Source: Sphingomonas pituitosa NBRC 102491 (GTDB lineage: Bacteria; Pseudomonadota; Alphaproteobacteria; Sphingomonadales; Sphingomonadaceae). Taken from it: DNA of 64,000 nucleotides. Positions 1 to 7,809 of the stretch are shown piece after piece (position 1 is the first letter of the stretch; each line of letters starts with the position of its first letter). The stretch lies in the NCBI RefSeq assembly GCF_001598435.1, contig NZ_BCYY01000002.1:124001-188000 (forward strand), read 5' to 3'. The translations under genes were made by a program, and so were the position numbers. Under the pieces are notes generated by a model, which saw nothing but the letters and a program-made list of their open reading frames with translations, made no database searches and was not told the origin of the DNA.

Positions 1-682
1 GCCCGTCGCGCGCCTCGGCGATCACCTGCGCGTTGATCAGCCGATGGGTGTCGGGGGTGAGCGGGCAATGCAGCGTGAGGATCTCGGCGGTGCGCAGCAG
101 TTCCTCGCGCGGCACGTAGCGCACACCGATCGCCTCCAGTGCGGGATCGGCGTGGAGATCGCTCGCCAGCACGGTGCAGCCGAAGCCGGCGCACAGGGCC
201 CGGGCGACCAGCGCGCCGATCTTGCCGGTGCCGATCACGCCGACGGTGCGGCCATGGAGGTTGCGGCCGATCAGCCCGTCGAGCGCGAAGTTGTTTTCGC
301 GCACCCGTGCCCAGGCGCGCGGGATCTGGCGGTCCACCGCGAGCAGCAGCCCGATGGTGAACTCGGCAACCGCGTGCGGCGAATAGGCGGGCACGCGCAC
401 CACCGCGATGCCCAGCCGCTCGGCCGCGGCGAGATCGACATTGTTGAAGCCCGCACAGCGCAGCGCCACCAGCCGGACGCCCGCCCTGGCCAGCACGTCG
501 AGCACCGCCGCATCGACGCCGTCGTTGACGAACACGCACACCGCCTGATGCCCGGCCGCCAGCGGGGCGGTCAGGACGTCGAGGCGGGGCTCGAGGAAGG
601 TCAGGTCGTGGCCGAAGCGCGCATTGGCTTCGGCCAGGAAGCGGCGGTCATAGGCCTTGGTGTTGAACACCGCGACGCGCAT
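1..682 (-). CDS. D-2-hydroxyacid dehydrogenase (D-lactate dehydrogenase-like), C-terminus cut off
   Basis: About 227 N-terminal residues are visible; the gene runs off the left edge of the window. The translation opens MRVAVFNTKAYDRRF and carries the Rossmann motif GVIGTGKIG near residue 150, typical of NAD-dependent D-2-hydroxyacid dehydrogenases that interconvert 2-keto and D-2-hydroxy acids. The N-terminal catalytic half (LVALRCAGFNNVDL) looks most like LdhA-type D-lactate dehydrogenases. The catalytic His/Glu lie outside the window, so substrate cannot be judged. It is upstream of no visible partner; aspS, on the same strand, ends 16 bases before its start. Confidence 0.85.
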   Translation of the reverse strand, partial: MRVAVFNTKAYDRRFLAEANARFGHDLTFLEPRLDVLTAPLAAGHQAVCVFVNDGVDAAVLDVLARAGVRLVALRCAGFNNVDLAAAERLGIAVVRVPAYSPHAVAEFTIGLLLAVDRQIPRAWARVRENNFALDGLIGRNLHGRTVGVIGTGKIGALVARALCAGFGCTVLASDLHADPALEAIGVRYVPREELLRTAEILTLHCPLTPDTHRLINAQVIAEARDG

Positions 683-698
683 GACCGCCGGCATCCGC

Positions 699-2501
699 TC
701 AGCCGGCCTTGGGGCCGTCGACGCCCGGCGCCAGGCGGATGTGCAGTTCCTTGAGCTGCTTGTCGCTGACCGCCGAGGGCGCGTGCATCATCAGGTCCTC
801 GGCCTTCTGCGTCATCGGGAAGGCGATCACCTCGCGGATGTTCGGCTCGTCGGCGAGCAGCATCACGATGCGGTCGACACCCGGGGCCGAGCCGCCATGC
901 GGCGGCGCGCCGAACTTGAAGGCGTTGATCATGCCCGCGAAGTTCGTGTCGACATCGGCCTGCGTATAGCCGGCGATCTCGAACGCCTTGTACATGATCT
1001 CGGGCTTGTGGTTCCGGATCGCGCCCGAGGACAGCTCGATGCCGTTGCAGACGATGTCATACTGATAGGCGAGGATGTCGAGCGGATCCTTGGTCTCCAG
1101 CGCTTCCAGCTCACCCTGCGGCATCGAGAAGGGGTTGTGGCTGAAATCGACCTTCTTCGCGTCCTCGTCATATTCGAACATCGGGAAGTCGACGATCCAG
1201 CAGAACTCGAAGCGCTTCTTGTCGATCAACTCGAGCTGGTCGGCGGCGCGGGTGCGCGCGAGGCCAGCGAGCTTGGCCGCCTGCGCTTCCTTGCCGGCGG
1301 CGAAGAAGATGCCGTCGTTCGGGCCCAGGCCCATGGCTTCCGCCATCGCCTTCATGCCGTCCTGGCCATGGTTGTTGGCGATCGGACCGCCGAACACGCC
1401 GTCCTTCTGCGTCGCATAGCCGAGGCCGGGGAAGCCTTCCGACTGCGCCCAGCTGTTCATGTCGTCGAAGAACTTGCGGCTCTTCTCATGCGTGCCCGGT
1501 GCCGGGATCGCGCGGACGACGTCGCCGCCCTCGACGATCGAGGCGAATCGGCCGAAGCCCGAGCCCTTGAAGAAGTCCGACACGTCGGTGATCACCAGCG
1601 GGTTGCGCAGGTCCGGCTTGTCGTTGCCGTATTTCAGCATCGATTCGCGGTACGGGATGCGCTTGAACGGCAGCGCGCTGACGGTGCGGCCCATGCCCTC
1701 CCAGTCGGCGAATTCCTCGAATACGCCGTGCAGCACCGGCTCGATCGCGGCGAACACGTCGTCCTGCGTCACGAAGCTCATCTCGAAATCGAGCTGGTAG
1801 AATTCGCCGGGGCTGCGATCGGCGCGGGCATCCTCGTCGCGGAAGCAAGGCGCGATCTGGAAGTAACGGTCGAAGCCCGCGACCATCAGCAGCTGCTTGA
1901 ACATCTGCGGCGCCTGCGGGAGCGCATAGAACTTGCCCGGGTGGACGCGGCTGGGGACGAGATAGTCGCGCGCGCCCTCGGGGCTCGACGCGGTGAGGAT
2001 CGGCGTCTGGAACTCGGTGAAGCCCTGATCGATCATCCGGCGGCGGAGCGACGCGATCACGTTCGAGCGCAGCAGGATGTTCTTGTGGACCTTCTCGCGG
2101 CGGAGATCGAGATAGCGGTTCCGCAGGCGGATCTCTTCCGGATATTCCTGGTCGCCGAACACCGGCATCGGCAGGTCCGCGGCGGCGGACTGGACGGTCA
2201 CTTCCGCCGCGCGGACCTCGATCTCGCCGGTCGGCAGGTTCGGGTTCACCACGCTGGCATCGCGGGCGACGACGGTGCCGGTGACCGTGATCACCGATTC
2301 GGAGCGCAGCGACTCGATCGCCTCGAAGGCCGGGCCGCTCGCGTCGGTGACGATCTGGGTGATCCCGTAATGATCGCGCAGGTCGACGAACACCAGGTCG
2401 CCATGGTCGCGCTTGCGGTGCACCCAGCCCGACAGGCGGACGGTTTGCCCCACGTCCGCAGAGCGGAGCTGGGCGCAGGTGTGGGTGCGATAGGCGTGCA
2501 T
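699..2501 (-). CDS. aspS: aspartyl-tRNA synthetase
   Basis: A 600-residue class II synthetase that charges tRNA-Asp (and possibly tRNA-Asn) in the cytoplasm. The N-terminal OB-fold anticodon-binding domain is seen in [21 protein letters not shown] (motif region, residues about 23-43). Class II motif 2 is seen as [20 protein letters not shown], and motif 3 at the C-terminus as [17 protein letters not shown]. Length and the bacterial GAD insertion region fit the bacterial type. It is divergent from rnd with 147 bases between the starts. A TTGACA-like -35 box lies on the minus strand near 2617-2622, but no convincing -10 was found. Confidence 0.97.
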   Translation of the reverse strand: MHAYRTHTCAQLRSADVGQTVRLSGWVHRKRDHGDLVFVDLRDHYGITQIVTDASGPAFEAIESLRSESVITVTGTVVARDASVVNPNLPTGEIEVRAAEVTVQSAAADLPMPVFGDQEYPEEIRLRNRYLDLRREKVHKNILLRSNVIASLRRRMIDQGFTEFQTPILTASSPEGARDYLVPSRVHPGKFYALPQAPQMFKQLLMVAGFDRYFQIAPCFRDEDARADRSPGEFYQLDFEMSFVTQDDVFAAIEPVLHGVFEEFADWEGMGRTVSALPFKRIPYRESMLKYGNDKPDLRNPLVITDVSDFFKGSGFGRFASIVEGGDVVRAIPAPGTHEKSRKFFDDMNSWAQSEGFPGLGYATQKDGVFGGPIANNHGQDGMKAMAEAMGLGPNDGIFFAAGKEAQAAKLAGLARTRAADQLELIDKKRFEFCWIVDFPMFEYDEDAKKVDFSHNPFSMPQGELEALETKDPLDILAYQYDIVCNGIELSSGAIRNHKPEIMYKAFEIAGYTQADVDTNFAGMINAFKFGAPPHGGSAPGVDRIVMLLADEPNIREVIAFPMTQKAEDLMMHAPSAVSDKQLKELHIRLAPGVDGPKAG

Positions 2502-2648
2502 GTGGCTGATCTTCTCACCTTGTCGTCATCCCCGCCAGGGCAGGCGGTGCCGGAACGGGCCGGCGCGACGATATTGAAACACTATGACCGCGCGCATTCC
2601 GGTCACACCCCACTTTTGTCAACCCGAAGACCGGTATATGGGCTTCGG

Positions 2649-3824
2649 ATGCATATTCATGGTCTGATCGAAGACAGCGTCACCCTCGCCGATCTCTGCA
2701 AACGCCTCGCGCAGTCCGACTTCATCACGGTCGACACCGAGTTCATGCGCGAAAACAGCTACTGGCCCGAGCTTTGCCTCATCCAGGTGGCCAACGACAA
2801 GGAGGCCGCGGCGATCGATCCGATGGCCCCCGGGCTCGACATGGGCCCCCTGCTCGAGCTGATGACGAACAACGAGGACGTGCTGAAGGTCTTCCACGCC
2901 GGCGGCCAGGACATCGAAATCGTCTACAACCTCACCGGCAAGACGCCGCACCCTATGTTCGACACCCAGGTCGCCGCGATGGCACTCGGCCAGGGCGAGC
3001 AGATCGGCTATTCCAACCTCGTCGATACCTATCTCGGCATCGTCGTCGACAAGGGCGCCCGCTTCACCGACTGGGCGCGCCGCCCGCTCGACAAGCGCCA
3101 GATCGACTATGCCATCGCCGACGTCACCCACCTCTCCGCGATCTTCCCCAAGATGCTGGAAAAGCTGCGCAAGTCCGGCCGCGGCGTATGGCTCGACCAG
3201 GAGATGGAGCGGATCAGCGACCCCGAGAACTATCGCAACGATCCCGACCAGGTGTGGCAGCGCGTCCGCATCAACAGTCGCAAGCCCGAGGTGCTCGGCC
3301 GCCTCAAGGCGCTGGCCCGCTGGCGCGAGCTGGAGGCGCAGGGCAAGGATCTGCCGCGCGGCCGCATCGTCAAGGACGAGACGCTGGCCGACATCGCCGC
3401 CAACCCGCCGCGCAAGCAGGCCGATCTCGCCAAGGTGCGCGGTCTTTCCGCCGCCTGGGCGGGCAACGATATCGGCGGGCGGATGATGGCGGCCATAGCC
3501 GAGTCGAAGCCGATGCCGGCCGACGAGATGCCCGGCCGCGAGGAGCGCAAGCCGTCGCTCGGCAAGGACGGTGCGCTGGTCGCCGATCTGCTGAAGCTGC
3601 TGCTCAAGATCCGCGCCAAGGAAGTGAACGTCGCCCCGCGCCTGCTTGCCCGTTCGGAGGATCTGGAGGCGCTCGCCTCCGGGGTTCGCAAGGACCTGCC
3701 GATCCTGGAGGGCTGGCGCTATGAGCAGTTCGGCCGCGACGCGCTGGCGCTGGTCGAGGGCCAGCTCGGTTTTGCGGTGCGCAACGGCAAGCTCAAGATG
3801 AGCCGCACGGAAGACCCGGCGTGA
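2649..3824 (+). CDS. rnd: ribonuclease D
   Basis: A 391-residue 3'-5' exoribonuclease that trims tRNA precursors and other structured RNAs. The DEDDy catalytic motifs are visible: Asp29 and Glu31 in VDTEFM, Asp in HAGGQDIEIV, and the Tyr/Asp pair in YAIADVTHL. HRDC-type helical domains follow from about residue 210 (LARWRELEAQGKDLPRGRI and the C-terminal repeat). The ATG at 2649 was chosen because the long upstream extension of this frame is only the complement of aspS. The stop codon shares one base with the next gene's ATG (TGATG), so the two are likely translationally coupled. Confidence 0.95.
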   Translation: MHIHGLIEDSVTLADLCKRLAQSDFITVDTEFMRENSYWPELCLIQVANDKEAAAIDPMAPGLDMGPLLELMTNNEDVLKVFHAGGQDIEIVYNLTGKTPHPMFDTQVAAMALGQGEQIGYSNLVDTYLGIVVDKGARFTDWARRPLDKRQIDYAIADVTHLSAIFPKMLEKLRKSGRGVWLDQEMERISDPENYRNDPDQVWQRVRINSRKPEVLGRLKALARWRELEAQGKDLPRGRIVKDETLADIAANPPRKQADLAKVRGLSAAWAGNDIGGRMMAAIAESKPMPADEMPGREERKPSLGKDGALVADLLKLLLKIRAKEVNVAPRLLARSEDLEALASGVRKDLPILEGWRYEQFGRDALALVEGQLGFAVRNGKLKMSRTEDPA

Positions 3825-4111
3825 TGCGCGCTATCGTCTTCCTCGCGCTCGCCGGCGCCGCAGCCGGATGCGCGCAGCAGAGGAAGGCCGACCCGCTGCC
3901 CGCCATGGTGGAATGCGACGCCAACCGCGTGCTGGACCTCAAGGGCAAGCCGCGCTCGCCCGCCATCGAAGCCGACGCCCTCGCCCGCTCCGGCGCCAAG
4001 CGTATCCGCTGGATCGAGCCCGGCTCGGCGGTGACGATGGACTTCCGCGTCGACCGGCTGAACCTGCACGTCGACAAGGACGGCACGATCACCGACGCGC
4101 GCTGCGGCTGA
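3824..4111 (+). CDS. small exported I78-family peptidase inhibitor-like protein
   Basis: A 95-residue protein with an N-terminal hydrophobic segment ending in AGC, which could be a weak lipobox or an ordinary signal peptide. The C-terminal half (RIRWIEPGSAVTMDFRVDRL, then a segment ending in DARCG) matches the peptidase inhibitor I78 pattern: PG.A.TMD.R.DRLN...D..G.I....CG. Family members are small secreted inhibitors of serine proteases. A GTG at 3821 would add one residue; the ATG at 3824 overlaps the rnd stop by one base and is preferred. Function is inferred from the family only. Confidence 0.75.
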   Translation: MRAIVFLALAGAAAGCAQQRKADPLPAMVECDANRVLDLKGKPRSPAIEADALARSGAKRIRWIEPGSAVTMDFRVDRLNLHVDKDGTITDARCG

Positions 4112-4130
4112 CACGCCGGTTGGAGCGGAG

Positions 4131-5363
4131 TCAGCCCCGCTTCACCAGCGTCACCTGGATCACGTCGATACCGCCCCCGCGAAACCCGCCTTCGCAGTAC
4201 ATCAGATAATAGCGCCAAAGCCGCACGAAGCGATCGTCGAACTGCGCTGGCAGCAGGCCTGCCGCCGCCGCGGCGTCAAAGCGCCGGCGCCAGCGCAGCA
4301 GCGTCTCGGCATAGTCCAGGCCGAAGGCGTGGCGGTCGCGCCATTCCAGGCCCTCCGCCTCGGCGAGCGCGCGAAACGCGTCTTCCTTCAGCAGCATGCC
4401 GCCGGGGAAGACATAGGTCTGGATGAAATCAACGTTGCGGGCATAGCCTTCGAACAGGGCTTCGTCGAAGGTGATGACCTGCAAGGCAGCGCGCCCGCCC
4501 GGCTTCAGCGCGCGCGCGATCGCGGCAACATAGACCGGCCAATATTCGCGCCCCACCGCCTCCGCCATCTCGATGCTGGCGACCGCGTCATATTCGCCGG
4601 TCACGTCGCGATAGTCGGTAAGGCTGAAGCGGGCACCTTCCATCCCCGCGGTGCGCACCTCGGCCCAGGCCTTCTGCTCGGCGGACAGCGTAATGCCGTG
4701 GATCTTGCGGCCTTGCCGCAGCGCGCGTTCGGCGAACGAGCCCCAGCCGCAGCCGATCTCCAGGATCACATCGCCGGGCTGCGTGGCCGTGCGGTCGAGG
4801 ATCGCCTGCAGCTTGGTATTCTGTGCCGCCTCCAGCGCACCATCGCCATCGCGGAAGATTGCGCTTGAATAGCTCATGCCGGGATCGAGCCAGCGCATGT
4901 AGAAATCGTTGCCGAGATCATAGTGGAAGGCGATGTTCTTGCGCGCTCCACCGCGATGGTTGCGCCGCATCCAGTGCATCAACCGCCGCGGCAGCAGCGA
5001 CAGCCCACGCGACCGCGCCTGCGCCGCCAGCCTGGCGCGGTTGCGGCTGAACAGTGCGAACAGCGGCACCGGATCGGGGCTCGACCATTCGCCCTTCTCC
5101 CACGCCTCGTACCAGCCCGCCGAACCGCCGGTCGCGAGCCGCACCAGCGCCCGCCAGCTATGTAGCGTCACCACCGCGGCCGGGCCGGGTGCGCTACCGC
5201 CGAGCAGCCGGGCCTGGCCGTCCGGCGTGAACACCTCCAGGCTCCCCTCGCCGATGCCGCGGTCCAGGCGGTCGAGCTGACGATGAAAGAAATAGCCGAA
5301 GAGAGCCAGCGGTCCGGAGCCGCGCGCTGCGACTCCGACGATATCCTGCTCCGGAGCGTTCAT
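4131..5363 (-). CDS. cfa: cyclopropane-fatty-acyl-phospholipid synthase
   Basis: A 410-residue SAM-dependent enzyme that adds a methylene bridge to unsaturated acyl chains of membrane phospholipids. The SAM-binding loop ILEIGCGWGSFAERA is near residue 190, and the family signatures NFYMRWLDPGMSYSSAIF-type start and FIQTYVFPGG near residue 310 are present. Start at 5363 (MNAPEQD) is preferred; an in-frame ATG lies at 5375. It begins 40 bases after the photolyase stop on the same strand, so a phr-cfa operon is likely. Cfa next to photolyase is a known theme of singlet-oxygen and light-stress regulons (RpoE/ChrR of Rhodobacter, LitR clusters). Confidence 0.93.
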   Translation of the reverse strand: MNAPEQDIVGVAARGSGPLALFGYFFHRQLDRLDRGIGEGSLEVFTPDGQARLLGGSAPGPAAVVTLHSWRALVRLATGGSAGWYEAWEKGEWSSPDPVPLFALFSRNRARLAAQARSRGLSLLPRRLMHWMRRNHRGGARKNIAFHYDLGNDFYMRWLDPGMSYSSAIFRDGDGALEAAQNTKLQAILDRTATQPGDVILEIGCGWGSFAERALRQGRKIHGITLSAEQKAWAEVRTAGMEGARFSLTDYRDVTGEYDAVASIEMAEAVGREYWPVYVAAIARALKPGGRAALQVITFDEALFEGYARNVDFIQTYVFPGGMLLKEDAFRALAEAEGLEWRDRHAFGLDYAETLLRWRRRFDAAAAAGLLPAQFDDRFVRLWRYYLMYCEGGFRGGGIDVIQVTLVKRG

Positions 5364-5403
5364 GCCCCGAATCATGCACGCCTGATCGCGTCGGGCAAGC
5401 CCC

Positions 5404-6777
5404 TCAGCGCACCGCCCGGCCTGCGGCGAGCGCGCGTTCGCGCGCATCGCGGTGGCTGATCCGCTTGCGCGGATACGCGCACGGACGGCACCCTGCCTCC
5501 TCCGGATCGTGGATCACGGCATCGGGAAGTTTGGCCAGCTCCGGCACCCATTGCCGGATATAGCCGGCGGCATCGAACTTCTCGGATTGGGACAGCGGCG
5601 CCATCACCCGGCTCCACTGGCTCGAGTCGACGCCGGAGCCCGACACCCATTGCCAGTTCACCGCGTTGCTGCCGTAATCCGCGTCGACCAGCGTGTCCCA
5701 GAACCAGCGCTCGCCCGCGCGCCAGTCGATCAGCAGATGCTTGATCAGGAAGCTGGCGGCGATCATCCGCACGCGGTTGTGCATCCAGCCCGTTGCCCAG
5801 AGCTGGCGCATGCCCGCATCGACGATCGGGTAGCCGGTCTGCCCGCGCTGCCAGGCCCGCAGATCGGCCTCGGCCTCCTCGCCGCTGCGCCAGGCCATGG
5901 CATCGAAGCCGGGGCGCCCGTTCTTGGCCGCATAGTCGGGATATTGGCAGATCAGGTTCTGGGCAAAGTCGCGCCAGCCCAGCTCGCGTAGATACTCCTC
6001 GACCTGGCCGCCCGCTCCCTCCAGCGCATGCCACACCTGAGCGGGCGAGACTTCGCCGAAGTGGAGGTGCGGGGAAAGGCGCGAGCTGCCTTCGATCGAC
6101 GGCAGGTTCCGCGTGTCGTCGTAGCGCGCGGCATGATTCCTGAACCGCTGGAGCCGCTTGTGCGCGCCATCCTCGCCCGGCGTCCATTCCTCGCGAAAGC
6201 CGCCCGCCCAGTCCGGCGCGGTGGGCAGCAGCTTCCAGTCGTCCAGCGTGTCGCTCGATGGCCATTTCGCCGGCGCAGCGATGCCGTGCGGCGCCCGCAA
6301 CGGGTCGGCCGGGGGCATGCGCTCGCGCAGCGTCCGCCAAAAGGGCGTGAAGATCTTGTACGGGGTGCCCGCGCCGCTCGTCACCGTACCCGGGGGCACC
6401 AGATAATTGCCGTCGTGGCAGCAGAGCGTCAGCCGCTTTGCCACCGCGCGCTCGGCATTGCGCCACCAGGGCTCGTAATGCCGAATGCAATGGGCCGTGT
6501 CCGCGCCGGTTTCTTCCGCCAGCCGGCCGAGCGCCTCCTCGCTCCGGCCCCGACGCAGGATCAGCCGCGAGCCCTTGTCGCGCAATGCGGCATCGAGCGC
6601 GGCCAGGCTGTGGTGCAGCCACCAGCGCGAGGCACCGCCCATCGCCCGGTGCTTCGCCGTCTCGTCATCCAGCACATAGACGGGGATGACCGCGCCCGCG
6701 CCCAGCGCCGCCGCCAGGGCAGGCTGATCGGCAAGGCGAAGGTCGCGACGGAACCAGAGGAGAACAGGCGCAGGCAT
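5404..6777 (-). CDS. phrB: deoxyribodipyrimidine photolyase, class I cryptochrome/photolyase family
   Basis: A 457-residue light-driven DNA repair enzyme. The N-terminal antenna-binding Rossmann domain begins PVLLWFRRDLRLADQPAL. The C-terminal FAD-binding domain has RLSPHLHFGEVSP near residue 230, the region around WATGWMHNRVRMI, and the tail WVPELAKLP typical of class I CPD photolyases. The tryptophan electron-transfer chain appears conserved, judged by eye. The ATG at 6777 (MPAPVLLWF) is chosen over one six codons upstream because it places the fold start correctly. It is followed by cfa in the same direction. A second, unrelated-type photolyase is encoded at 25.1 kb. Confidence 0.94.
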   Translation of the reverse strand: MPAPVLLWFRRDLRLADQPALAAALGAGAVIPVYVLDDETAKHRAMGGASRWWLHHSLAALDAALRDKGSRLILRRGRSEEALGRLAEETGADTAHCIRHYEPWWRNAERAVAKRLTLCCHDGNYLVPPGTVTSGAGTPYKIFTPFWRTLRERMPPADPLRAPHGIAAPAKWPSSDTLDDWKLLPTAPDWAGGFREEWTPGEDGAHKRLQRFRNHAARYDDTRNLPSIEGSSRLSPHLHFGEVSPAQVWHALEGAGGQVEEYLRELGWRDFAQNLICQYPDYAAKNGRPGFDAMAWRSGEEAEADLRAWQRGQTGYPIVDAGMRQLWATGWMHNRVRMIAASFLIKHLLIDWRAGERWFWDTLVDADYGSNAVNWQWVSGSGVDSSQWSRVMAPLSQSEKFDAAGYIRQWVPELAKLPDAVIHDPEEAGCRPCAYPRKRISHRDARERALAAGRAVR

Positions 6778-6889
6778 AGGAGCACAAACGCGCAAGCGCC
6801 CCGCAAGGCGACCTGTCCCGAGGAACAGGGACTACGGACCCGACGGCAAGCCCGTGCGTTACGGATCCGTCATCAATCGAGGGGTGTTC

Positions 6890-7774
6890 ATGCAGTTTCA
6901 ATCGGCGGCGATGGTCGTCAACACCAAGTCCCGCCACGGCCAGGGCTGGTTCGACCGCGCCTGCGCGCGCTTCGACGGGCAGCCCATGGCCATCGACGCG
7001 CATGCCGTCGACGATCCGGACCAGCTCGAAGCCACGCTGGCGAAGGCGCTGGCGAAGAACCCCCAGCTGGTGATCCTGGGCGGCGGCGACGGCACGATCA
7101 GCGGGCTGGTCGACAAGCTGGTCGGCAAGGGCGTGACGCTGGGTGTGCTGCCCCTGGGCACCGCGAACAGCTTTGCCCGCTCGCTCGGCATCCCGCTCGA
7201 CGTCGACGGTGCCGTCGATGCGATCCTGCAGGGTACGCCCAAGCGGATCGACCTGGGCATGATCAACGACGATTATTACGCCAGCACCGCCGCGATCGGC
7301 CTCTCGCCACAGATCGCCCAAACCGTGCCGCACAATGCCAAGCGCTGGTTCGGCCGGATGGGCTATCTCAGCTGGGCGGCGCTCCAGTTCCTGAAGTTCA
7401 AGCCCTTCACCGTGATCGTCGGCGAAGGCGCCGATGCCCAGCGCCTGCGCGCGGTGGAGGTCCGCATCTCCAACGGGCCGTTCCATGGCGGCACCGAACT
7501 GGTCGACGAGGCCGGAGTCGCCTCGGGCGAGATCGTCGTCCAGGTGGTGAAGGGCCATGTGAAGTCGCGACTGGTGCGCAACTGGGCCGCCTCGGTCCTG
7601 CGGCTCGAGGCGCGCAAGGAGGACACGGTCACCTTCCGCGGGCAATCGCTGCGGGTTGCGACCGAACCGCCGCTGCCGATCTCGATCGACGGCGAGGTGC
7701 TGGCCGAGACGCCGGTGACGGCGAAGGTGGCGGCGGCGGTGATCGACGTGATGGTGCCGCCCGCCGCCGCCTGA
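6890..7774 (+). CDS. diacylglycerol kinase family lipid kinase (YegS-like)
   Basis: A 294-residue protein with the DAGK catalytic glycine-rich motif VILGGGDGTISG near residue 60 and the PLGTANSFAR motif near residue 90. These bind ATP in the family that phosphorylates diacylglycerol or related lipids. The C-terminal beta-sandwich ends with ISIDGEVLAETPV. A Shine-Dalgarno-like GAGGGG precedes the ATG at 6890; an upstream in-frame ATG at 6854 has no such site. Exact lipid substrate is not deducible. It is divergent from the photolyase and convergent with valS. Confidence 0.9.
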   Translation: MQFQSAAMVVNTKSRHGQGWFDRACARFDGQPMAIDAHAVDDPDQLEATLAKALAKNPQLVILGGGDGTISGLVDKLVGKGVTLGVLPLGTANSFARSLGIPLDVDGAVDAILQGTPKRIDLGMINDDYYASTAAIGLSPQIAQTVPHNAKRWFGRMGYLSWAALQFLKFKPFTVIVGEGADAQRLRAVEVRISNGPFHGGTELVDEAGVASGEIVVQVVKGHVKSRLVRNWAASVLRLEARKEDTVTFRGQSLRVATEPPLPISIDGEVLAETPVTAKVAAAVIDVMVPPAAA

Positions 7775-7781
7775 CCGAGGC

Positions 7782-7803
7782 CGCCCCGGCTCCCGCCGGG
7801 GCG
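7782..7803. terminator. perfect hairpin between lipid kinase and valS
   Basis: A 9-bp perfect stem (CGCCCCGGC / GCCGGGGCG) with a 4-base loop lies between the two convergent stop codons. No T-tract is present on either side, so it may be a bidirectional terminator of weak intrinsic type or an mRNA 3'-end stabiliser. Confidence 0.5.
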
Positions 7804-7809
7804 CTCGCT

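Noticed and set aside
657..2648. Long N-terminal extension of the rnd frame
   Set aside because: It is the complement of aspS; RNase D similarity begins only at the ATG at 2649.
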